From assembly GCF_023283845.1 (NCBI RefSeq), contig NZ_JAKILC010000002.1, positions 1 to 64,000 on the forward strand: 64,000 nt of DNA. Reading direction: 5' to 3'. Source of the stretch: Shewanella marinintestina. GTDB taxonomy: Bacteria > Pseudomonadota > Gammaproteobacteria > Enterobacterales > Shewanellaceae. The notes under the pieces are model-generated. The model ran no database searches. It had not been told where the DNA came from and worked only from the letters and a program-made list of their open reading frames with translations. This document shows, piece after piece, positions 46,782-57,514 of the stretch. The translations under genes and the position numbers were made by a program. How positions within the stretch are numbered: position 1 is the first letter of the stretch; each line of letters opens with the position of its first letter.

Positions 46782-48419
46782 ATGACTGAACTCACTCAAC
46801 AAGCCACTTGGCAAGCATTAGAGCTGCATAGTCATTCGCTGCCTCATATGCGCGAGCTATTTAGCACTGATCCTCAGCGTTTTAATGACATGTCGACTCA
46901 GGATTGTGGATTATTACTCGATTACTCTAAAAACCGCGCCTCAAAAGAGACTATGTCTCTTTTATTCAAGCTAGCTAAAGAGACCCAGCTTGAAGCAAAA
47001 ATTAAGGCGATGTTTGCAGGTGAAATCATTAATAATACTGAACAAAGGGCAGTACTTCATACTGCTCTACGTGCACCTGCTGACCAAATTATTAATGTTG
47101 ATGGCAATGATATTGTTGCCGAAGTGCAACAAACTCTGGCAAAAATGGGTGAGTTCGTTGACTCATTAACTTCAGGTAACTGGAAAGGCTACACAGGTAA
47201 AACGATTACTGACGTTGTCAGTATCGGTATAGGTGGTTCTTTCCTCGGACCCAAAATTGTGTCACAAGCGCTACGTCCATACTGGACTGGGCACTTAAAC
47301 TGTCATTTTGTCGCTAACGTAGATGGGACTTCTATTACAGAAAAGCTAAAAAGCTTAGATCCGCAAACAACTTTGTTTGTTATGTCTTCTAAATCTTTTG
47401 GCACCCAAGAAACATTAACCAACACGCTAACTGCCAAAGAGTGGTTTTTAAACCAAGGCGCATCACAATCTGATGTCGCTAAGCACTTTGTCGCAGTAAG
47501 TTCAAATGTTGCTAAAGCGACAGAGTTTGGTATTGATGCTAACAATATTTTCCCAATGTGGGATTGGGTTGGCGGTCGTTACTCACTTTGGTCTGCGATT
47601 GGATTACCTATTGCACTGTTAATTGGCATGGATAACTTTCGCGAATTATTAGCTGGTGCCCATGAAATGGACAAGCATTTTGCCAATACGCCTTTAGAAA
47701 ACAATATGCCAGTGATTATGGGCTTATTCTCTCTATGGTACGGTAACTTCTTTAATGCTCAGTCGCATGTAGTCTTAACTTATGATCACTACTTAAGAGG
47801 TCTTCCTGCTTACTTCCAGCAATTAGACATGGAAAGTAATGGTAAGTCAGTGACTCTTAACGGTACTGATGTCGATTACAGCACAGGTCCTGTTATTTGG
47901 GGTGGTGAAGGCACTAACGGTCAGCATGCTTACCATCAGTTATTGCACCAAGGGACAGCACTTATTCCTGCAGACTTCATTATGCCACTAAACAGCCATA
48001 ACCCTGTTGGTGAGCACCATGTTCAACTTGCTTCGAACTGTTTTGGTCAAACCCAAGCATTAATGCAGGGTCGCACTTATGAAGAAGCACTTGCAGAATT
48101 AAGCACGAGCAATCTTGATGATGAGCAAAAACAGCTTATTGCCAAGCACAAAGTGATGCCAGGTAATAAGCCAAGCAATACCATTCTAATGGATAAGCTT
48201 ACGCCAACAACATTAGGCGCGCTTATTGCACTTTATGAACATAGAACTTTTGTTCAAGGTGCTATTTGGCAAATCAATTCATTTGATCAATGGGGCGTTG
48301 AACTCGGTAAGCAATTAGGTAATGACGTACTTGAGCGCCTAACTGCTGACAAAAGTGCCGATGAGCTCGATACATCGAGTAATGGTCTAATCAACCTGTT
48401 TAGACAGGGAAACATCTAG
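46782..48419 (+). CDS. pgi: Glucose-6-phosphate isomerase
   Basis: Interconverts glucose-6-P and fructose-6-P; 545 residues. Signatures [16 protein letters not shown] with the upstream [19 protein letters not shown], and [14 protein letters not shown] at the C-terminus are intact. Second gene of tal-pgi, closed by a terminator. Confidence 0.97.
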   Translation: MTELTQQATWQALELHSHSLPHMRELFSTDPQRFNDMSTQDCGLLLDYSKNRASKETMSLLFKLAKETQLEAKIKAMFAGEIINNTEQRAVLHTALRAPADQIINVDGNDIVAEVQQTLAKMGEFVDSLTSGNWKGYTGKTITDVVSIGIGGSFLGPKIVSQALRPYWTGHLNCHFVANVDGTSITEKLKSLDPQTTLFVMSSKSFGTQETLTNTLTAKEWFLNQGASQSDVAKHFVAVSSNVAKATEFGIDANNIFPMWDWVGGRYSLWSAIGLPIALLIGMDNFRELLAGAHEMDKHFANTPLENNMPVIMGLFSLWYGNFFNAQSHVVLTYDHYLRGLPAYFQQLDMESNGKSVTLNGTDVDYSTGPVIWGGEGTNGQHAYHQLLHQGTALIPADFIMPLNSHNPVGEHHVQLASNCFGQTQALMQGRTYEEALAELSTSNLDDEQKQLIAKHKVMPGNKPSNTILMDKLTPTTLGALIALYEHRTFVQGAIWQINSFDQWGVELGKQLGNDVLERLTADKSADELDTSSNGLINLFRQGNI

Positions 48420-48436
48420 CACTAACGCTAAAGTTT

Positions 48437-48464
48437 AAAAAGCCAGTTTCGACTGGCTTTTTTG
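48437..48464 (+). terminator. Terminator of tal-pgi
   Basis: AGCCAGT/ACTGGCT with a TTCG tetraloop, extended by A-T pairs, then T-run. Confidence 0.93.
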
Positions 48465-48642
48465 TTTTTTAAAGCTAAGCATTCCAAATTTCCCTATAAA
48501 AATCTCATTTCTAGCTCCCTTAAAGCCAAATCAAAACATTAAAGCTTCATCTTGATTTAACATTTTTGAAACATTTTAGTTGCACCATGAACAAAAATCA
48601 TGCTATTAAATTAGAAAAGAAAATAAACAAAAGGAGGTTGCC

Positions 48643-48828
48643 ATGAATCGTCTCGATTATGGTAGTGCGCTAGATAGTATTGTTGAAAAGCCAAGCCGCT
48701 CAAGAAGCTCCAATAAAAAGCGCAAATGGCGAGAAATTGAAGTGCTGAAAGAGAAGCATCGTCTGCTCAAAGAGCTTCAAGAAATGGATAATGGCTTTGA
48801 TGGCGAGTTAGACAGCCTAATGATGTAA
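48643..48828 (+). CDS. DUF3545 family small protein
   Basis: 61-residue, charged, probably helical protein: a basic central SRSRSSNKKRKWREIEVLKE and an acidic end LQEMDNGFDGELDSL. This fits DUF3545, a family of short gammaproteobacterial proteins of unknown role. AGGAGG lies 8 bases before the ATG, an unusually strong ribosome binding site. Own terminator follows. Confidence 0.8.
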   Translation: MNRLDYGSALDSIVEKPSRSRSSNKKRKWREIEVLKEKHRLLKELQEMDNGFDGELDSLMM

Positions 48829-48843
48829 TAAGTTAATACCATT

Positions 48844-48871
48844 AAAAAGAGCGCTAGTAGCGCTCTTTTTT
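48844..48871 (+). terminator. Terminator of the DUF3545 gene (bidirectional)
   Basis: AAAAAGAGCGCT/AGCGCTCTTTTT with an AGT loop; it also ends the hemerythrin-like gene on the other strand. Confidence 0.95.
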
Positions 48872-48886
48872 GATCTTAGGCTCGTA

Positions 48887-49426
48887 CTACTCAGCACAAT
48901 CTAAATATTCTCTTAGCTCTTCAAAAAGCGCAGAATCACTCTCATTAAACAATGGATCGTCAACTAAGCGTACTTTACACATATCACGCACTTGCAGCCA
49001 ATCACTGTCAGTAATAACCTCCCGCCACTTCGGAAATACAATCGTTTCTTCAAATTGCATATGAGTCTTTTGCATACAAACATAACTAGTTAAATCACTG
49101 ATCAACTGTTCTTTCGAAACAACAATATCACTGAGGATTAAATTCAATGTTGCCATTAATGATGACGATGCTTCACCTAAACGTTCATGCTCTGTTGTCA
49201 ACTGTTGATTAATATGCTCTCTTCCTAACTTGCTCCAATAAAACTCAGAAATGACCTCTTCTAAAGGGTGATGGCTATGTTCTGCATAGCTTTGCATATA
49301 CTCTACGATATCGCGGACGACATTGTAATTAATGGCCTCTCCTGCCGCTAACTTAGTGTGTTTGTCGGTTAACACATTTAGCAAAATAGTAATGTGTTTA
49401 TGATCGTGCATGAGCCTTGCTAGCAT
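48887..49426 (-). CDS. Hemerythrin-like HHE-domain protein
   Basis: 179-residue four-helix-bundle protein with iron-ligand type residues: HDHKHI near the N-terminus, HSHHPLEEVISE, TEHERLGE and THMQFEETIVFP. These match the HHE hemerythrin-like group, which bind a di-iron site and are linked to oxygen or nitric-oxide handling. The ATG at 49426 with GGAG six bases upstream is preferred over the GTG at 49450. Role not known in this context; a single gene. Confidence 0.85.
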   Translation of the reverse strand: MLARLMHDHKHITILLNVLTDKHTKLAAGEAINYNVVRDIVEYMQSYAEHSHHPLEEVISEFYWSKLGREHINQQLTTEHERLGEASSSLMATLNLILSDIVVSKEQLISDLTSYVCMQKTHMQFEETIVFPKWREVITDSDWLQVRDMCKVRLVDDPLFNESDSALFEELREYLDCAE

Positions 49427-49669
49427 AATTGTCTCCACCTTCATCCTCACCCACTACCTCTTATATTAGTAAAGCGTACAAATAACACCCAATATAACAG
49501 GCCACTAAAAACTAAATGAATGATGCAGATCAAGCAGTTTTAAACTAATGAACAATCGCTTAGGCATTAAATTAACTAGATAAAAATTTAATGCCTACAA
49601 AGATGCCAAGACCACTCTGTTCTCATGCCATAATGCCTATTATTACCCCCAATGGCAGGAACAGATTCA

Positions 49670-50524
49670 ATGCAACAAACTCACTTTATTGGTGCCCATG
49701 TTAGTGCCTCAGGAGGCATCGCTAATGCACCACTAAATGCCGCAGCTATTGGCGCCAATGCATTTGCTCTATTCACTAAGAACCAAAGACGCTGGCAGGC
49801 TAAAGAACTGGAAACCAAGCAAATAGATCTGTTTCAGCGCCACTGTGATGATGCCAATATTAGAATGGAAGCAATTTTGCCACACGATAGCTACCTAATT
49901 AACTTAGGTCACCCAGATGAAGAACAACTCACTAAATCTCGGCTAGCATTTTTCGATGAAATAAAACGTTGTGAACAAATAGGCTTGAGCTTACTTAACT
50001 TCCACCCTGGTAGCCACTTACGCAAAATTCCAATCGACGACTGTTTAGCTAAAATTAGTGAATCAATAAACTTAGCGTTAGATTGCAGCTCAGGAGTTAC
50101 TGCTGTAATAGAAAATACTGCCGGGCAAGGTTCTAATCTGGGTCATAGTTTCGAGCAACTTGCTCAAATAATTGAAGGTGTTGAAGATAAATCTAGAGTA
50201 GGAATTTGTATCGATACCTGTCACCTGTTTGCCGCGGGTTATGATATCCGTACGCAAAAAGCTTGTGAGCAAACTTTTGATTTATTCGACAAGATAGTAG
50301 GGAATCAATACTTAAAAGCAATGCACTTAAATGACAGCAAAACACCGCTCAACAGCCGTGTCGACCGTCATCAATCTTTAGGCCAAGGTGAAATAGGCCA
50401 AGAAGCTTTTGCAAGCCTAATGAAATTAGACGTGATGAAAGGGATCCCACTGATTTTAGAAACTGTGCAGCCGGAGATTTGGCAACAAGAGATAAACTGG
50501 TTACGCTTTCTCGCAAAGCAATAA
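49670..50524 (+). CDS. nfo: Endonuclease IV (AP endonuclease)
   Basis: Zinc-dependent apurinic/apyrimidinic endonuclease of base excision repair, 284 residues. TIM-barrel motifs with metal ligands: [65 protein letters not shown] in part, and LILETVQP. The ATG at 49670 has CAGGAAC 7 bases upstream; the frame opens six codons earlier. Confidence 0.95.
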   Translation: MQQTHFIGAHVSASGGIANAPLNAAAIGANAFALFTKNQRRWQAKELETKQIDLFQRHCDDANIRMEAILPHDSYLINLGHPDEEQLTKSRLAFFDEIKRCEQIGLSLLNFHPGSHLRKIPIDDCLAKISESINLALDCSSGVTAVIENTAGQGSNLGHSFEQLAQIIEGVEDKSRVGICIDTCHLFAAGYDIRTQKACEQTFDLFDKIVGNQYLKAMHLNDSKTPLNSRVDRHQSLGQGEIGQEAFASLMKLDVMKGIPLILETVQPEIWQQEINWLRFLAKQ

Positions 50525-50536
50525 CGCTAACAAATC

Positions 50537-50554
50537 CGTTTAATCGATTAAACG
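50537..50554. repeat. 18-bp perfect palindrome after nfo
   Basis: CGTTTAATCGATTAAACG, 13 bp past the nfo stop and between two convergent genes. No T-run follows, so a protein-binding site is as likely as a hairpin. Confidence 0.55.
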
Positions 50555-50595
50555 TACCCTAACCTCTTAATGTCTGCATAAGCCTTCAATAAAGA

Positions 50596-50886
50596 TTACA
50601 TTAAGCATTTATAAATCACGGCAACAACTTTTGTTGGTTCACCTAAATCCGATTGCAGCCAAACAATATGAGTGCCCTTAAGCTCTTCACCTTGCTTAAT
50701 GGCGCTTAACTTTGCATCCGCTAACGCATTATCTCCACGACCAAAGCCAGTCACCATTGCAAAGCTATCACAGTGCGTAACTTCAAAGTCATAGGCTTCG
50801 TTAATCCGGTGATATAGCTCAAAGTCTTCAGTTGCACAGCCGCTTAATAAACTTGCACACAAAACACCTATAACAAAACGCAACAC
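50596..50886 (-). CDS. Small lipoprotein (DUF4156-like)
   Basis: 96 residues with a lipoprotein signal, lipobox LLSGC (Cys17). The mature part has two further cysteines (VTHCDSF, IYKC) and ends VVAVIYKCLM, similar in layout to DUF4156/RcsF-type envelope lipoproteins (a fold-like resemblance only). Function unknown. Convergent with nfo. Confidence 0.72.
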   Translation of the reverse strand: MLRFVIGVLCASLLSGCATEDFELYHRINEAYDFEVTHCDSFAMVTGFGRGDNALADAKLSAIKQGEELKGTHIVWLQSDLGEPTKVVAVIYKCLM

Positions 50887-51091
50887 TAGACTGACTCCAA
50901 TTTAAAATCTGCGGCGCACGATATAGAAGTTTGCAGCCTACATTTGAGAGGAAGATCACACTATGTCAGGTTTCGATGCCACAAGTCGTTGCAGCTGTTA
51001 ATAAATGTGCGTGCATGCCACAAACATAAAACATCACATAACAGGCAAGTGTCTAATTAAATGAACCGCTACATTTTCACAACAAAAAAAA

Positions 51092-51110
51092 GGAAGCATT
51101 AACAGCTTCC
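51092..51110 (-). terminator. Terminator of thrABC
   Basis: GGAAGC/GCTTCC, 7-nt loop, followed on the minus strand by eight T. Confidence 0.9.
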
Positions 51111-51132
51111 ATTTTTATAAAACATTGAATTT

Positions 51133-52419
51133 TTATGCGGTCAGAACTTTAAAAAGATGCTGTTTTAGCTGGTCAAAATCAGCCTTTATCTCAGCAGATA
51201 AAATAGACTTAGGTACCACTCGAGAAAGCGCCTCAGGCAAGTCGAGTTCAATTTGTAAAATCCCCTCCACCACTTCGTTAAATTTAGCTGGGTGTGCTGT
51301 AGCTAAGAATATCCCTTGCTCATCTCCTACTAACGTTTGCTTAAGCGCAAGCGCTGCAATAGCGGCATGAGGCTCAGAAAGGTAACCGGCTTTATTTAAT
51401 GCTTTTACTGACTCAGAAGTTGCAGCTTCTGAGGTCCCGACACCAACGATATCATCAAGTGACCACCCCATAACGGCAGCTATAGCTTCGACACGCGGCC
51501 AGTTACTCGGCTCTGCAACATCCATTGCATTTGACATCGTTGCAACTGTTTTAGCTGGCTGCCATTCACCGCTGTTTAAATAACGAGGAACTGTGTCATT
51601 ACTATTAGTTGCAGCAACAAAGCGTTTAACCGGCAAGCCCATTGCTTTAGCAAATAGACCCGCAGTAAGGTTACCAAAGTTACCGCTAGGTACTGCGATA
51701 ACAGGATCTGTTTTATGTTGCTGTTTAAACTGTGCAACTGCCTCAAAGTAATAACAAATTTGCGCCAACAATCGACTGATGTTTATCGAGTTTGCAGAAT
51801 TTAAGTGCAGACCATCGCGAATATCTAAATCTTCAAAAGACTGCTTGACCAGTGTTTGGCAGGCATCAAAATCAGACTCAACCGCAACAGTATGAATATT
51901 GTCGCCTAAGGTTGTGAACATTTTCTCCTGCAAAACACTAATTTTACCTTTTGGATAAAGAACCACGACATTGATATTGTCTAGCCCAAAAAATGCGTCT
52001 GCAACTGCCGCCCCTGTGTCACCTGACGTTGCAGTCAGAATGTTAATCTTTTCAGACTGTGCTAACTCGTTTAAGCACTGCGCCATAAAACGAGCACCAA
52101 AATCTTTAAATGCTAATGTCGGACCATGAAATAGCTCTAAGCTATAAAGGTTATCGTCGGCTTTAACTAGCGGCAACTCAAAATTAAACGCACGCTCAAC
52201 CAACCTATCAACAGTTTCTTGGCCTAGCTCTGATGCTAGCCATGCACCAATAACTTTTTTGCTTCTTTCGACAAAGGGTAATACTAATAGTCCATCAACA
52301 TCTTGCAATTGTGGGATCTGCTTGGGAAAGAACAGCCCTCTATCTTTCCCCAGGCCTAACTTGACTGCTTGTGTAAAACTAACCACCTGTGACGGGTGCT
52401 TTAGATTATACAGTTCCAT
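51133..52419 (-). CDS. thrC: Threonine synthase
   Basis: PLP enzyme converting phosphohomoserine to threonine; 428 residues. The PLP lysine is in GPTLAFKDFGARFMAQ (about 103-118), with TATSGDTGAAVADAF and VPSGNFGNLTAGL binding the phosphate. N-terminal MELYNLKHPSQVVSF is typical of the short proteobacterial form. Last gene of thrABC, 44 bp after thrB. Confidence 0.97.
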   Translation of the reverse strand: MELYNLKHPSQVVSFTQAVKLGLGKDRGLFFPKQIPQLQDVDGLLVLPFVERSKKVIGAWLASELGQETVDRLVERAFNFELPLVKADDNLYSLELFHGPTLAFKDFGARFMAQCLNELAQSEKINILTATSGDTGAAVADAFFGLDNINVVVLYPKGKISVLQEKMFTTLGDNIHTVAVESDFDACQTLVKQSFEDLDIRDGLHLNSANSINISRLLAQICYYFEAVAQFKQQHKTDPVIAVPSGNFGNLTAGLFAKAMGLPVKRFVAATNSNDTVPRYLNSGEWQPAKTVATMSNAMDVAEPSNWPRVEAIAAVMGWSLDDIVGVGTSEAATSESVKALNKAGYLSEPHAAIAALALKQTLVGDEQGIFLATAHPAKFNEVVEGILQIELDLPEALSRVVPKSILSAEIKADFDQLKQHLFKVLTA

Positions 52420-52463
52420 GATAACTTCCTTTAATTCTGTTATTAATTCTTATTTAAGCGCTG

Positions 52464-53399
52464 TTAATCGACGATGCGTGAGCCCTGATTATCGATATGG
52501 CAAATATGTGTAAAGCCTTTATCAGCCTCAATATAATGCTCGTTTAACCATTGCTGGGCGCGGTTAGCCACTTCTAAGTCGTCAGTAATGCTAAATAATG
52601 TTGGGCCGCTGCCTGAAATCCCTGTCGTCAGCATCCCAAGTTCAGCAAGAGCTGCTTTAGCCTGTGAGTATTTAGGGATTTCACTTGCGCGATAAGGCTC
52701 AGCAAGTACATCTTTCAATACCGCAATAGCAAGTTCAGCATCCTGCTTATAAGACGCATGTACAAATGCACTTAGATTACGACCAAAATCAATAGTTGTC
52801 TGTTTATCATATTGCAGCGGCATTAGTTGGCGCATTTTAGCAGTAGAAAGCGATATTCCTGGATACGCCACCACCCAATACCACTGCTTGAAATCAGGAA
52901 TCGCTTCACAAACAGACTTTGGCGTATCTAGCATTAATTGCATGCCGCCCAAGTAGCAAGGAGCAACATTATCGTAATGAACTGAGCCGCTGATCTTGCC
53001 TTCAAACTCCCCCATTAAACGCAGTAATTCTTGCTCGTTAAAAGGCTTGTCGAAATACTCATTTAGCGCCATCAATGCTGCGACAACCGAGCTTGCACTT
53101 GAGCCTAGTCCACTTCCCACCGGCAAGTTTTTCTCAAGTGTTAGCTGCAAACCGGCTGTTTTATTTAAATGAGTTAAAAAGAACTCAGCACATTGATAGA
53201 CAATGTTTTCTTGTGGGTTTTGTGGCAATTTATTTGCCCAGTAACCTGTTAACGTGAGTGAAATACCGCTATCAGCCGCAGCAACCTTCACTTTATCGCC
53301 AAGTAGACAGCCATCGATTGGCGCAAGTGCTGCGCCCAGCAAGTCAAAACCGACTCCCACATTGCCCATAGAGGCTGGGGCATAAATAGTTACGCTCAT
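52464..53399 (-). CDS. thrB: Homoserine kinase
   Basis: GHMP-family kinase, 311 residues, phosphorylating homoserine. The ATP-binding loop [18 protein letters not shown] (about 90-107) and the C-terminal [14 protein letters not shown] are intact. The start overlaps the thrA stop (ATGA), which points to translational coupling. Confidence 0.97.
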   Translation of the reverse strand: MSVTIYAPASMGNVGVGFDLLGAALAPIDGCLLGDKVKVAAADSGISLTLTGYWANKLPQNPQENIVYQCAEFFLTHLNKTAGLQLTLEKNLPVGSGLGSSASSVVAALMALNEYFDKPFNEQELLRLMGEFEGKISGSVHYDNVAPCYLGGMQLMLDTPKSVCEAIPDFKQWYWVVAYPGISLSTAKMRQLMPLQYDKQTTIDFGRNLSAFVHASYKQDAELAIAVLKDVLAEPYRASEIPKYSQAKAALAELGMLTTGISGSGPTLFSITDDLEVANRAQQWLNEHYIEADKGFTHICHIDNQGSRIVD

Positions 53400-55861
53400 A
53401 CTCCCACCTCACGAGTCCAGTTAAGTGTTCTTAAAATATCTGCAAACGCACCCGCAGCAGTCACATCAGTACCCGCTCCGTAGCCGCGAAGTACAAAAGG
53501 AATAGGTTGATAATAACGGCTATAGAATGCTAATGCGTTCTCTCCACCTTTAACGCTATACAATGGGTCTGTTACATCGACTTCTGCAATTTTCACTTTG
53601 CAACCTTCATCATCAATTTGACCTACGTAACGCAGAACTTTACCCATCGCTTTTGCGGCTTCAATACGCTGAGCAATTTGTGCATCAACTTCTGCCAATT
53701 TTGCCATAAAAGCTTCTACATCACCGGAGGCATCAAATGATTCAGGCAGCACTGACTCAACCTTGATATCACTAAGTTCCAATTCCATACCTACTTCTCG
53801 GGCAAGAATAAGAACTTTACGAGCAACGTCCATACCACTTAGGTCATCGCGAGGATCTGGTTCTGTGAAACATTTATCTCTCGCGATAGAAGTCGCTTCA
53901 GATAACGTCATTCCTTCATCTAGCATACCGAAAATATAAGATAAACTGCCTGATAAGATCCCGTTAAAACGAAGTAGTTTATCACCAGCAAAAAGTAGCT
54001 TTTTCAAGTTATCAATAACGGGTAAACCAGCACCAACCGTAGTTTCATACAAGAACTGGCGACGTTGTTTAAGCGCTGTTTTACGGAGTTCTTGGTAATA
54101 AGCCATATCTCGAGTATTGGCTTTCTTATTTGGTGTTACCACGTGCAAGCCAGCATTCATTACATCAAGATATTTGTTCGACACAAAATCGCTTGAAGTA
54201 CAGTCCACCAACACTGGATTAAGCAACTGCTGCTCTTTGGCCCAAACCAACATGCCATCTAGATCGGCATCTTGTTCAGAGTCGGCTAACAACCCCTGCC
54301 AATTGTCCAAATTCACGCCTTGAGCATCGAGTAGCATTTGACGAGAGTTGGCGATGCCACAAACTCGAATAGCAATATGCTGCTCTTTTAACATATTGCG
54401 CTGCTGTTTAATCTGCTCAAGTAGTCCTGCTCCGACGTTACCGCAGCCCACTAAGAACACATCAAGATAATGCTGCACATCGAAAAATGATTGATGACAA
54501 GCTGAAATTGCATGCTTAGTTTTACGCTGTTCAACTACCGCTGAAATTGAACGCTCAGACGACCCCTGTGCAATTGCAACGATATTGACAGTCGCTTGAG
54601 CTAAAGCTTGGAAGAATTTAGCAGCAACCCCTTTGTGAGTTCGCATGCCGTCACCGATAAGCGATACAATCGCCAAATGATGACGCATTTCGATAGGCTC
54701 CAAAATGTCGCTCTTAAGCTCTAACTCAAATTCTAACTCTAAAGCCGATTTCGCTTTCGCCGCATCTTCTGTAGCAACACAAAAGCTAATACTGTATTCA
54801 GAAGAACTTTGTGTAATGAGAGACACTGATACGCCCGAGCGAGAAATAGCCCCCAATGTGCGACTCGCCATCCCTACCATACCTTTCATGCCAGGCCCTG
54901 ACACATCAAACATAGTTTGATCATCGAGATTAGAAATCGCCTTAACATTTAGACCAGTTTCATCGGGTTGATCAGAAACCAAGGTACCAACTGCTTCTGG
55001 GTTAAAGGTATTACGGATATAACAAGGAATATGATACTGCGCGATTGGGGCAACGGTTTTAGGATGCAGTACTTTAGCGCCAAAATAAGAGACTTCCATC
55101 GCTTCTTGATAGCTAAGCTGCGACAACAATTTCGCATCCGACACAACACGCGGGTCTGTATTGTAAACACCGTCAACATCGGTCCAGATCTCGCAGCAGC
55201 TAGCACCTAAACAAGCTGACAATACCGCAGCTGAATAGTCAGAGCCATTGCGCCCAAGCGTGACTATATTGCCTTGGTTATCACCTGCAGTAAAACCTGG
55301 CATCACCCATACTTGGGCAGAATCTAAGTTAATTGCGTTGAAACGTAACTTACTCGCCTCGATATCAACTGCTGACTCTAACTGAGGACCGTATCCCACC
55401 AGCAATGACTCAGGCAGCAAAAGATCTGCACTATGATTAAATGATTTCATCACTTCAATCATTAGCGCTGCCGACAATTTCTCTCCACCGACTAATATTT
55501 GCGCTTCAACACTTGCAGGGCATTCACCCAGCAAGCTCATACCATTTAGCTTGCTACTCCAAAGACTTAACTGCTGTTGTAATTTGTCATTAAGCAAGCA
55601 ATTTTGCTCTGAACTCAAGCTGTCAGCTGCTGCGCCGTATAGATTATTAAAAACTAGCTCTACTTTAGCTAAAACTTGGGCGTAATCACCACCACTCACC
55701 GCCACTTCAACCATTTCGATTAGGCCGTTTGTAACTGTCGCTGGCGCAGATAGGACGACAGCAGTGCGCTCTATGCCTGCAGATTGATTAACTATTTCAG
55801 CCGCATCTTTAAATCGCTGCCAATTAGCAAGCGATGTACCGCCAAACTTCATAACTTTCAT
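53396..55861 (-). CDS. thrA: Bifunctional aspartokinase I / homoserine dehydrogenase I
   Basis: First and third steps from aspartate to threonine; 821 residues. The N-terminal aspartokinase begins [14 protein letters not shown]; central ACT domains include [18 protein letters not shown] and [19 protein letters not shown], the site of threonine feedback. The C-terminal dehydrogenase has the nucleotide loop [14 protein letters not shown] and the catalytic region GAGLPVID and [10 protein letters not shown]. First structural gene of thrABC, behind the thrL attenuator. Confidence 0.98.
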   Translation of the reverse strand: MKVMKFGGTSLANWQRFKDAAEIVNQSAGIERTAVVLSAPATVTNGLIEMVEVAVSGGDYAQVLAKVELVFNNLYGAAADSLSSEQNCLLNDKLQQQLSLWSSKLNGMSLLGECPASVEAQILVGGEKLSAALMIEVMKSFNHSADLLLPESLLVGYGPQLESAVDIEASKLRFNAINLDSAQVWVMPGFTAGDNQGNIVTLGRNGSDYSAAVLSACLGASCCEIWTDVDGVYNTDPRVVSDAKLLSQLSYQEAMEVSYFGAKVLHPKTVAPIAQYHIPCYIRNTFNPEAVGTLVSDQPDETGLNVKAISNLDDQTMFDVSGPGMKGMVGMASRTLGAISRSGVSVSLITQSSSEYSISFCVATEDAAKAKSALELEFELELKSDILEPIEMRHHLAIVSLIGDGMRTHKGVAAKFFQALAQATVNIVAIAQGSSERSISAVVEQRKTKHAISACHQSFFDVQHYLDVFLVGCGNVGAGLLEQIKQQRNMLKEQHIAIRVCGIANSRQMLLDAQGVNLDNWQGLLADSEQDADLDGMLVWAKEQQLLNPVLVDCTSSDFVSNKYLDVMNAGLHVVTPNKKANTRDMAYYQELRKTALKQRRQFLYETTVGAGLPVIDNLKKLLFAGDKLLRFNGILSGSLSYIFGMLDEGMTLSEATSIARDKCFTEPDPRDDLSGMDVARKVLILAREVGMELELSDIKVESVLPESFDASGDVEAFMAKLAEVDAQIAQRIEAAKAMGKVLRYVGQIDDEGCKVKIAEVDVTDPLYSVKGGENALAFYSRYYQPIPFVLRGYGAGTDVTAAGAFADILRTLNWTREVGV

Positions 55862-55891
55862 CGTAAACTCCTTTTACCGCTCGCCCAAGAA

Positions 55892-55925
55892 ACAAAAAAG
55901 CCCGCTCCTTTTGGGGGAGCGGGCT
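55892..55925 (-). terminator. thr attenuator
   Basis: Stem AGCCCGCTCC/GGAGCGGGCT around a 7-nt loop of C and A, then six T on the minus strand, 31 bp before thrA. The leader's GGCGGGCT (over the last codons of thrL) can pair with the terminator's AGCCCGCT arm, giving the mutually exclusive antiterminator when ribosomes stall at Thr/Ile codons. Confidence 0.93.
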
Positions 55926-55952
55926 TGATATTTAGCTTATATCAGGTTGTGC

Positions 55953-56024
55953 TTAGCCCGCCCCCACGTTGGTAATCGTGGTGGTTGTAATAATGGTTGT
56001 GGTCATTAAAACGTGGCTAAACAT
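55953..56024 (-). CDS. thrL: thr operon leader peptide ThrL
   Basis: Leader peptide whose translation controls attenuation by threonyl- and isoleucyl-tRNA levels. From the ATG at 56006 it reads MTTTIITTTTITNVGAG (17 residues: 8 Thr, 3 Ile); the ending GAG equals that of the E. coli leader (GNGAG). An in-frame ATG at 56024 would add MFSHVL. Neither start has a clear ribosome binding site; I give the longer limits. Too short for automatic gene calling. Confidence 0.88.
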   Translation of the reverse strand: MFSHVLMTTTIITTTTITNVGAG

Positions 56025-56572
56025 AAAATTAGGTATTATCCAATTGGATTAATTTGTGTACTAACAGAATTGCTTTTTACTGGGGCGCTGTCAACCCCTA
56101 AATTTAACTAAATTGTTATTATTGAGGCTATTAGATAAAAAAGTAGCAAAAGTGTCATAAACTCTTATTTATAAGCATTTGCTGACTAATTATATCAATG
56201 ATTATTGATTTACGTTAACGTAAACTAAAACCAACAAAAGATTAAACCGCATATAAAACAGCAGCTTAAACATCCAAAAAACATTATAGAAGTAGCATCA
56301 ATAGCGAAAGAATAATATTAAGCGATAAAACCATCCAACAGCATATTCTCAACAATTTACTCTAAAATTATTTAACAAGCTGTAAGGAAGCCTTTATCTA
56401 AATAAAATAGTACAAAGTATATAGATAAGTTCTATACCGAATAAAACTTAGGCAACAATTTTGCACTTTTGACAAATAAAAGATGTGGTTTAGGTAGCAG
56501 AAGTGCACTGCGTCTATCGCTTATAGCGTTAAAGCAGGCTAGAATGCGCGCAAATTTCCGATTGGAGCGAAT
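56025..56572. other. 548-bp AT-rich region between thrL and slyD
   Basis: Must hold the thr and slyD promoters. For slyD a candidate is TTGACA (56469-56474) and TAGGTA (56491-56496) with 16-bp spacing. For thr, GATAAT-like sequence overlaps 56035-56041 on the minus strand. No gene or repeat is supported in the rest. Confidence 0.4.
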
Positions 56573-57193
56573 ATGAAAATCACCGAAAAATGTGCTGTTA
56601 GCATCCATTACCGATTATCAGATGCAAAAGGCCAGCTTGTAGAAAGTTCTTTTGAAGGCGAGCCAATGATCTATCTGCATGGCGCAGAAAACATGATCCC
56701 AGGTTTAGAAGCGGCTCTTGAGGGTAAAGTGCAAGGTGACACCCTTGATGTAACTGTAGATGCGGAGCAAGGCTATGGCGCTTACCATGACGGTCTTCGT
56801 CAAGAAGTACCACTATCTGCATTTGGCGATATTGAAGACATCGTTCCTGGTATGCGCTTTATTGCAGAGACTGAAATGGGTCAACGCCCAGTACAAGTTA
56901 CTGAAGTTAAAGATGACGTAGTCATTGTTGATGGTAACCACCCTCTTGCAGGCCAATCTTTAGTATTTAACGTAGAAGTACTTGAAGTACGCGCTGCGAC
57001 TGAAGAAGAAATTGCCCACGGTCATATCCATGCACACGGCGGCGGATGTGGTGGTCACGAGCATTCTCACGAAGGTGGATGCTGTGGCGGCGGGCACGAT
57101 CACGGCCATGAAGGTGGTTGCTGCAGCGAAGACGAAACTAAAGAAGCAAAAGAAGGCTGTGATGGTAACGGCGGCTGTGGCTGCAGACACTAA
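56573..57193 (+). CDS. slyD: FKBP-type peptidyl-prolyl isomerase SlyD
   Basis: Prolyl isomerase and metallochaperone, 206 residues. The FKBP domain comprises two pieces around an insert-in-flap (ending with DGNHPLAGQSLVFNVEVLEV). The C-terminal 60 residues are rich in His, Cys and Gly (HGHIHAHGGGCGGHEHSHEG, then further CC and GH repeats), the nickel-binding tail used in hydrogenase maturation. GGAG upstream at correct spacing. Ends in a strong terminator. Confidence 0.96.
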   Translation: MKITEKCAVSIHYRLSDAKGQLVESSFEGEPMIYLHGAENMIPGLEAALEGKVQGDTLDVTVDAEQGYGAYHDGLRQEVPLSAFGDIEDIVPGMRFIAETEMGQRPVQVTEVKDDVVIVDGNHPLAGQSLVFNVEVLEVRAATEEEIAHGHIHAHGGGCGGHEHSHEGGCCGGGHDHGHEGGCCSEDETKEAKEGCDGNGGCGCRH

Positions 57194-57244
57194 TTGCAGT
57201 TCTTCAGAGCTAACGCTTTAGCGCTAGTTCTTTAGCATGAATCT

Positions 57245-57284
57245 AAGCCTGTTTCATTATTCACAATGAAACAGGCTTTTTTTA
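57245..57284 (+). terminator. Terminator of slyD
   Basis: AAGCCTGTTTCATT/AATGAAACAGGCTT, 14-bp stem, 6-nt loop, T-run. Confidence 0.95.
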
Positions 57285-57368
57285 TGACTACAATCAAATC
57301 GACTATTTATATTTACTTAGTTTAACGCCTGTGTTGACAGTCTTAATGCTAGCCAACTTAAGTAACAG

Positions 57369-57419
57369 AATGCTTTAATCATACTTAAGGATGATTAAAG
57401 CATTGCTTTGTAGCAAAGC
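57369..57419. repeat. Two adjacent dyads upstream of a membrane-protein gene
   Basis: AATGCTTTAATCAT/ATGATTAAAGCATT (14-bp perfect stem, 8-nt loop, 57369-57404), then directly GCTTTG/CAAAGC (57405-57419). No T-run follows. The slyD terminator is 85 bp upstream, so this is not a second slyD terminator in any obvious way. Confidence 0.6.
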
Positions 57420-57514
57420 CTGAGTGGTAAAAGGTATCAAAAGCCAAGTTCAAATGGATGGATTCAAACAAAGGGGTTGTTTGAGCTAAAAAATGAAAAG
57501 CAAAGGATCTGCAA

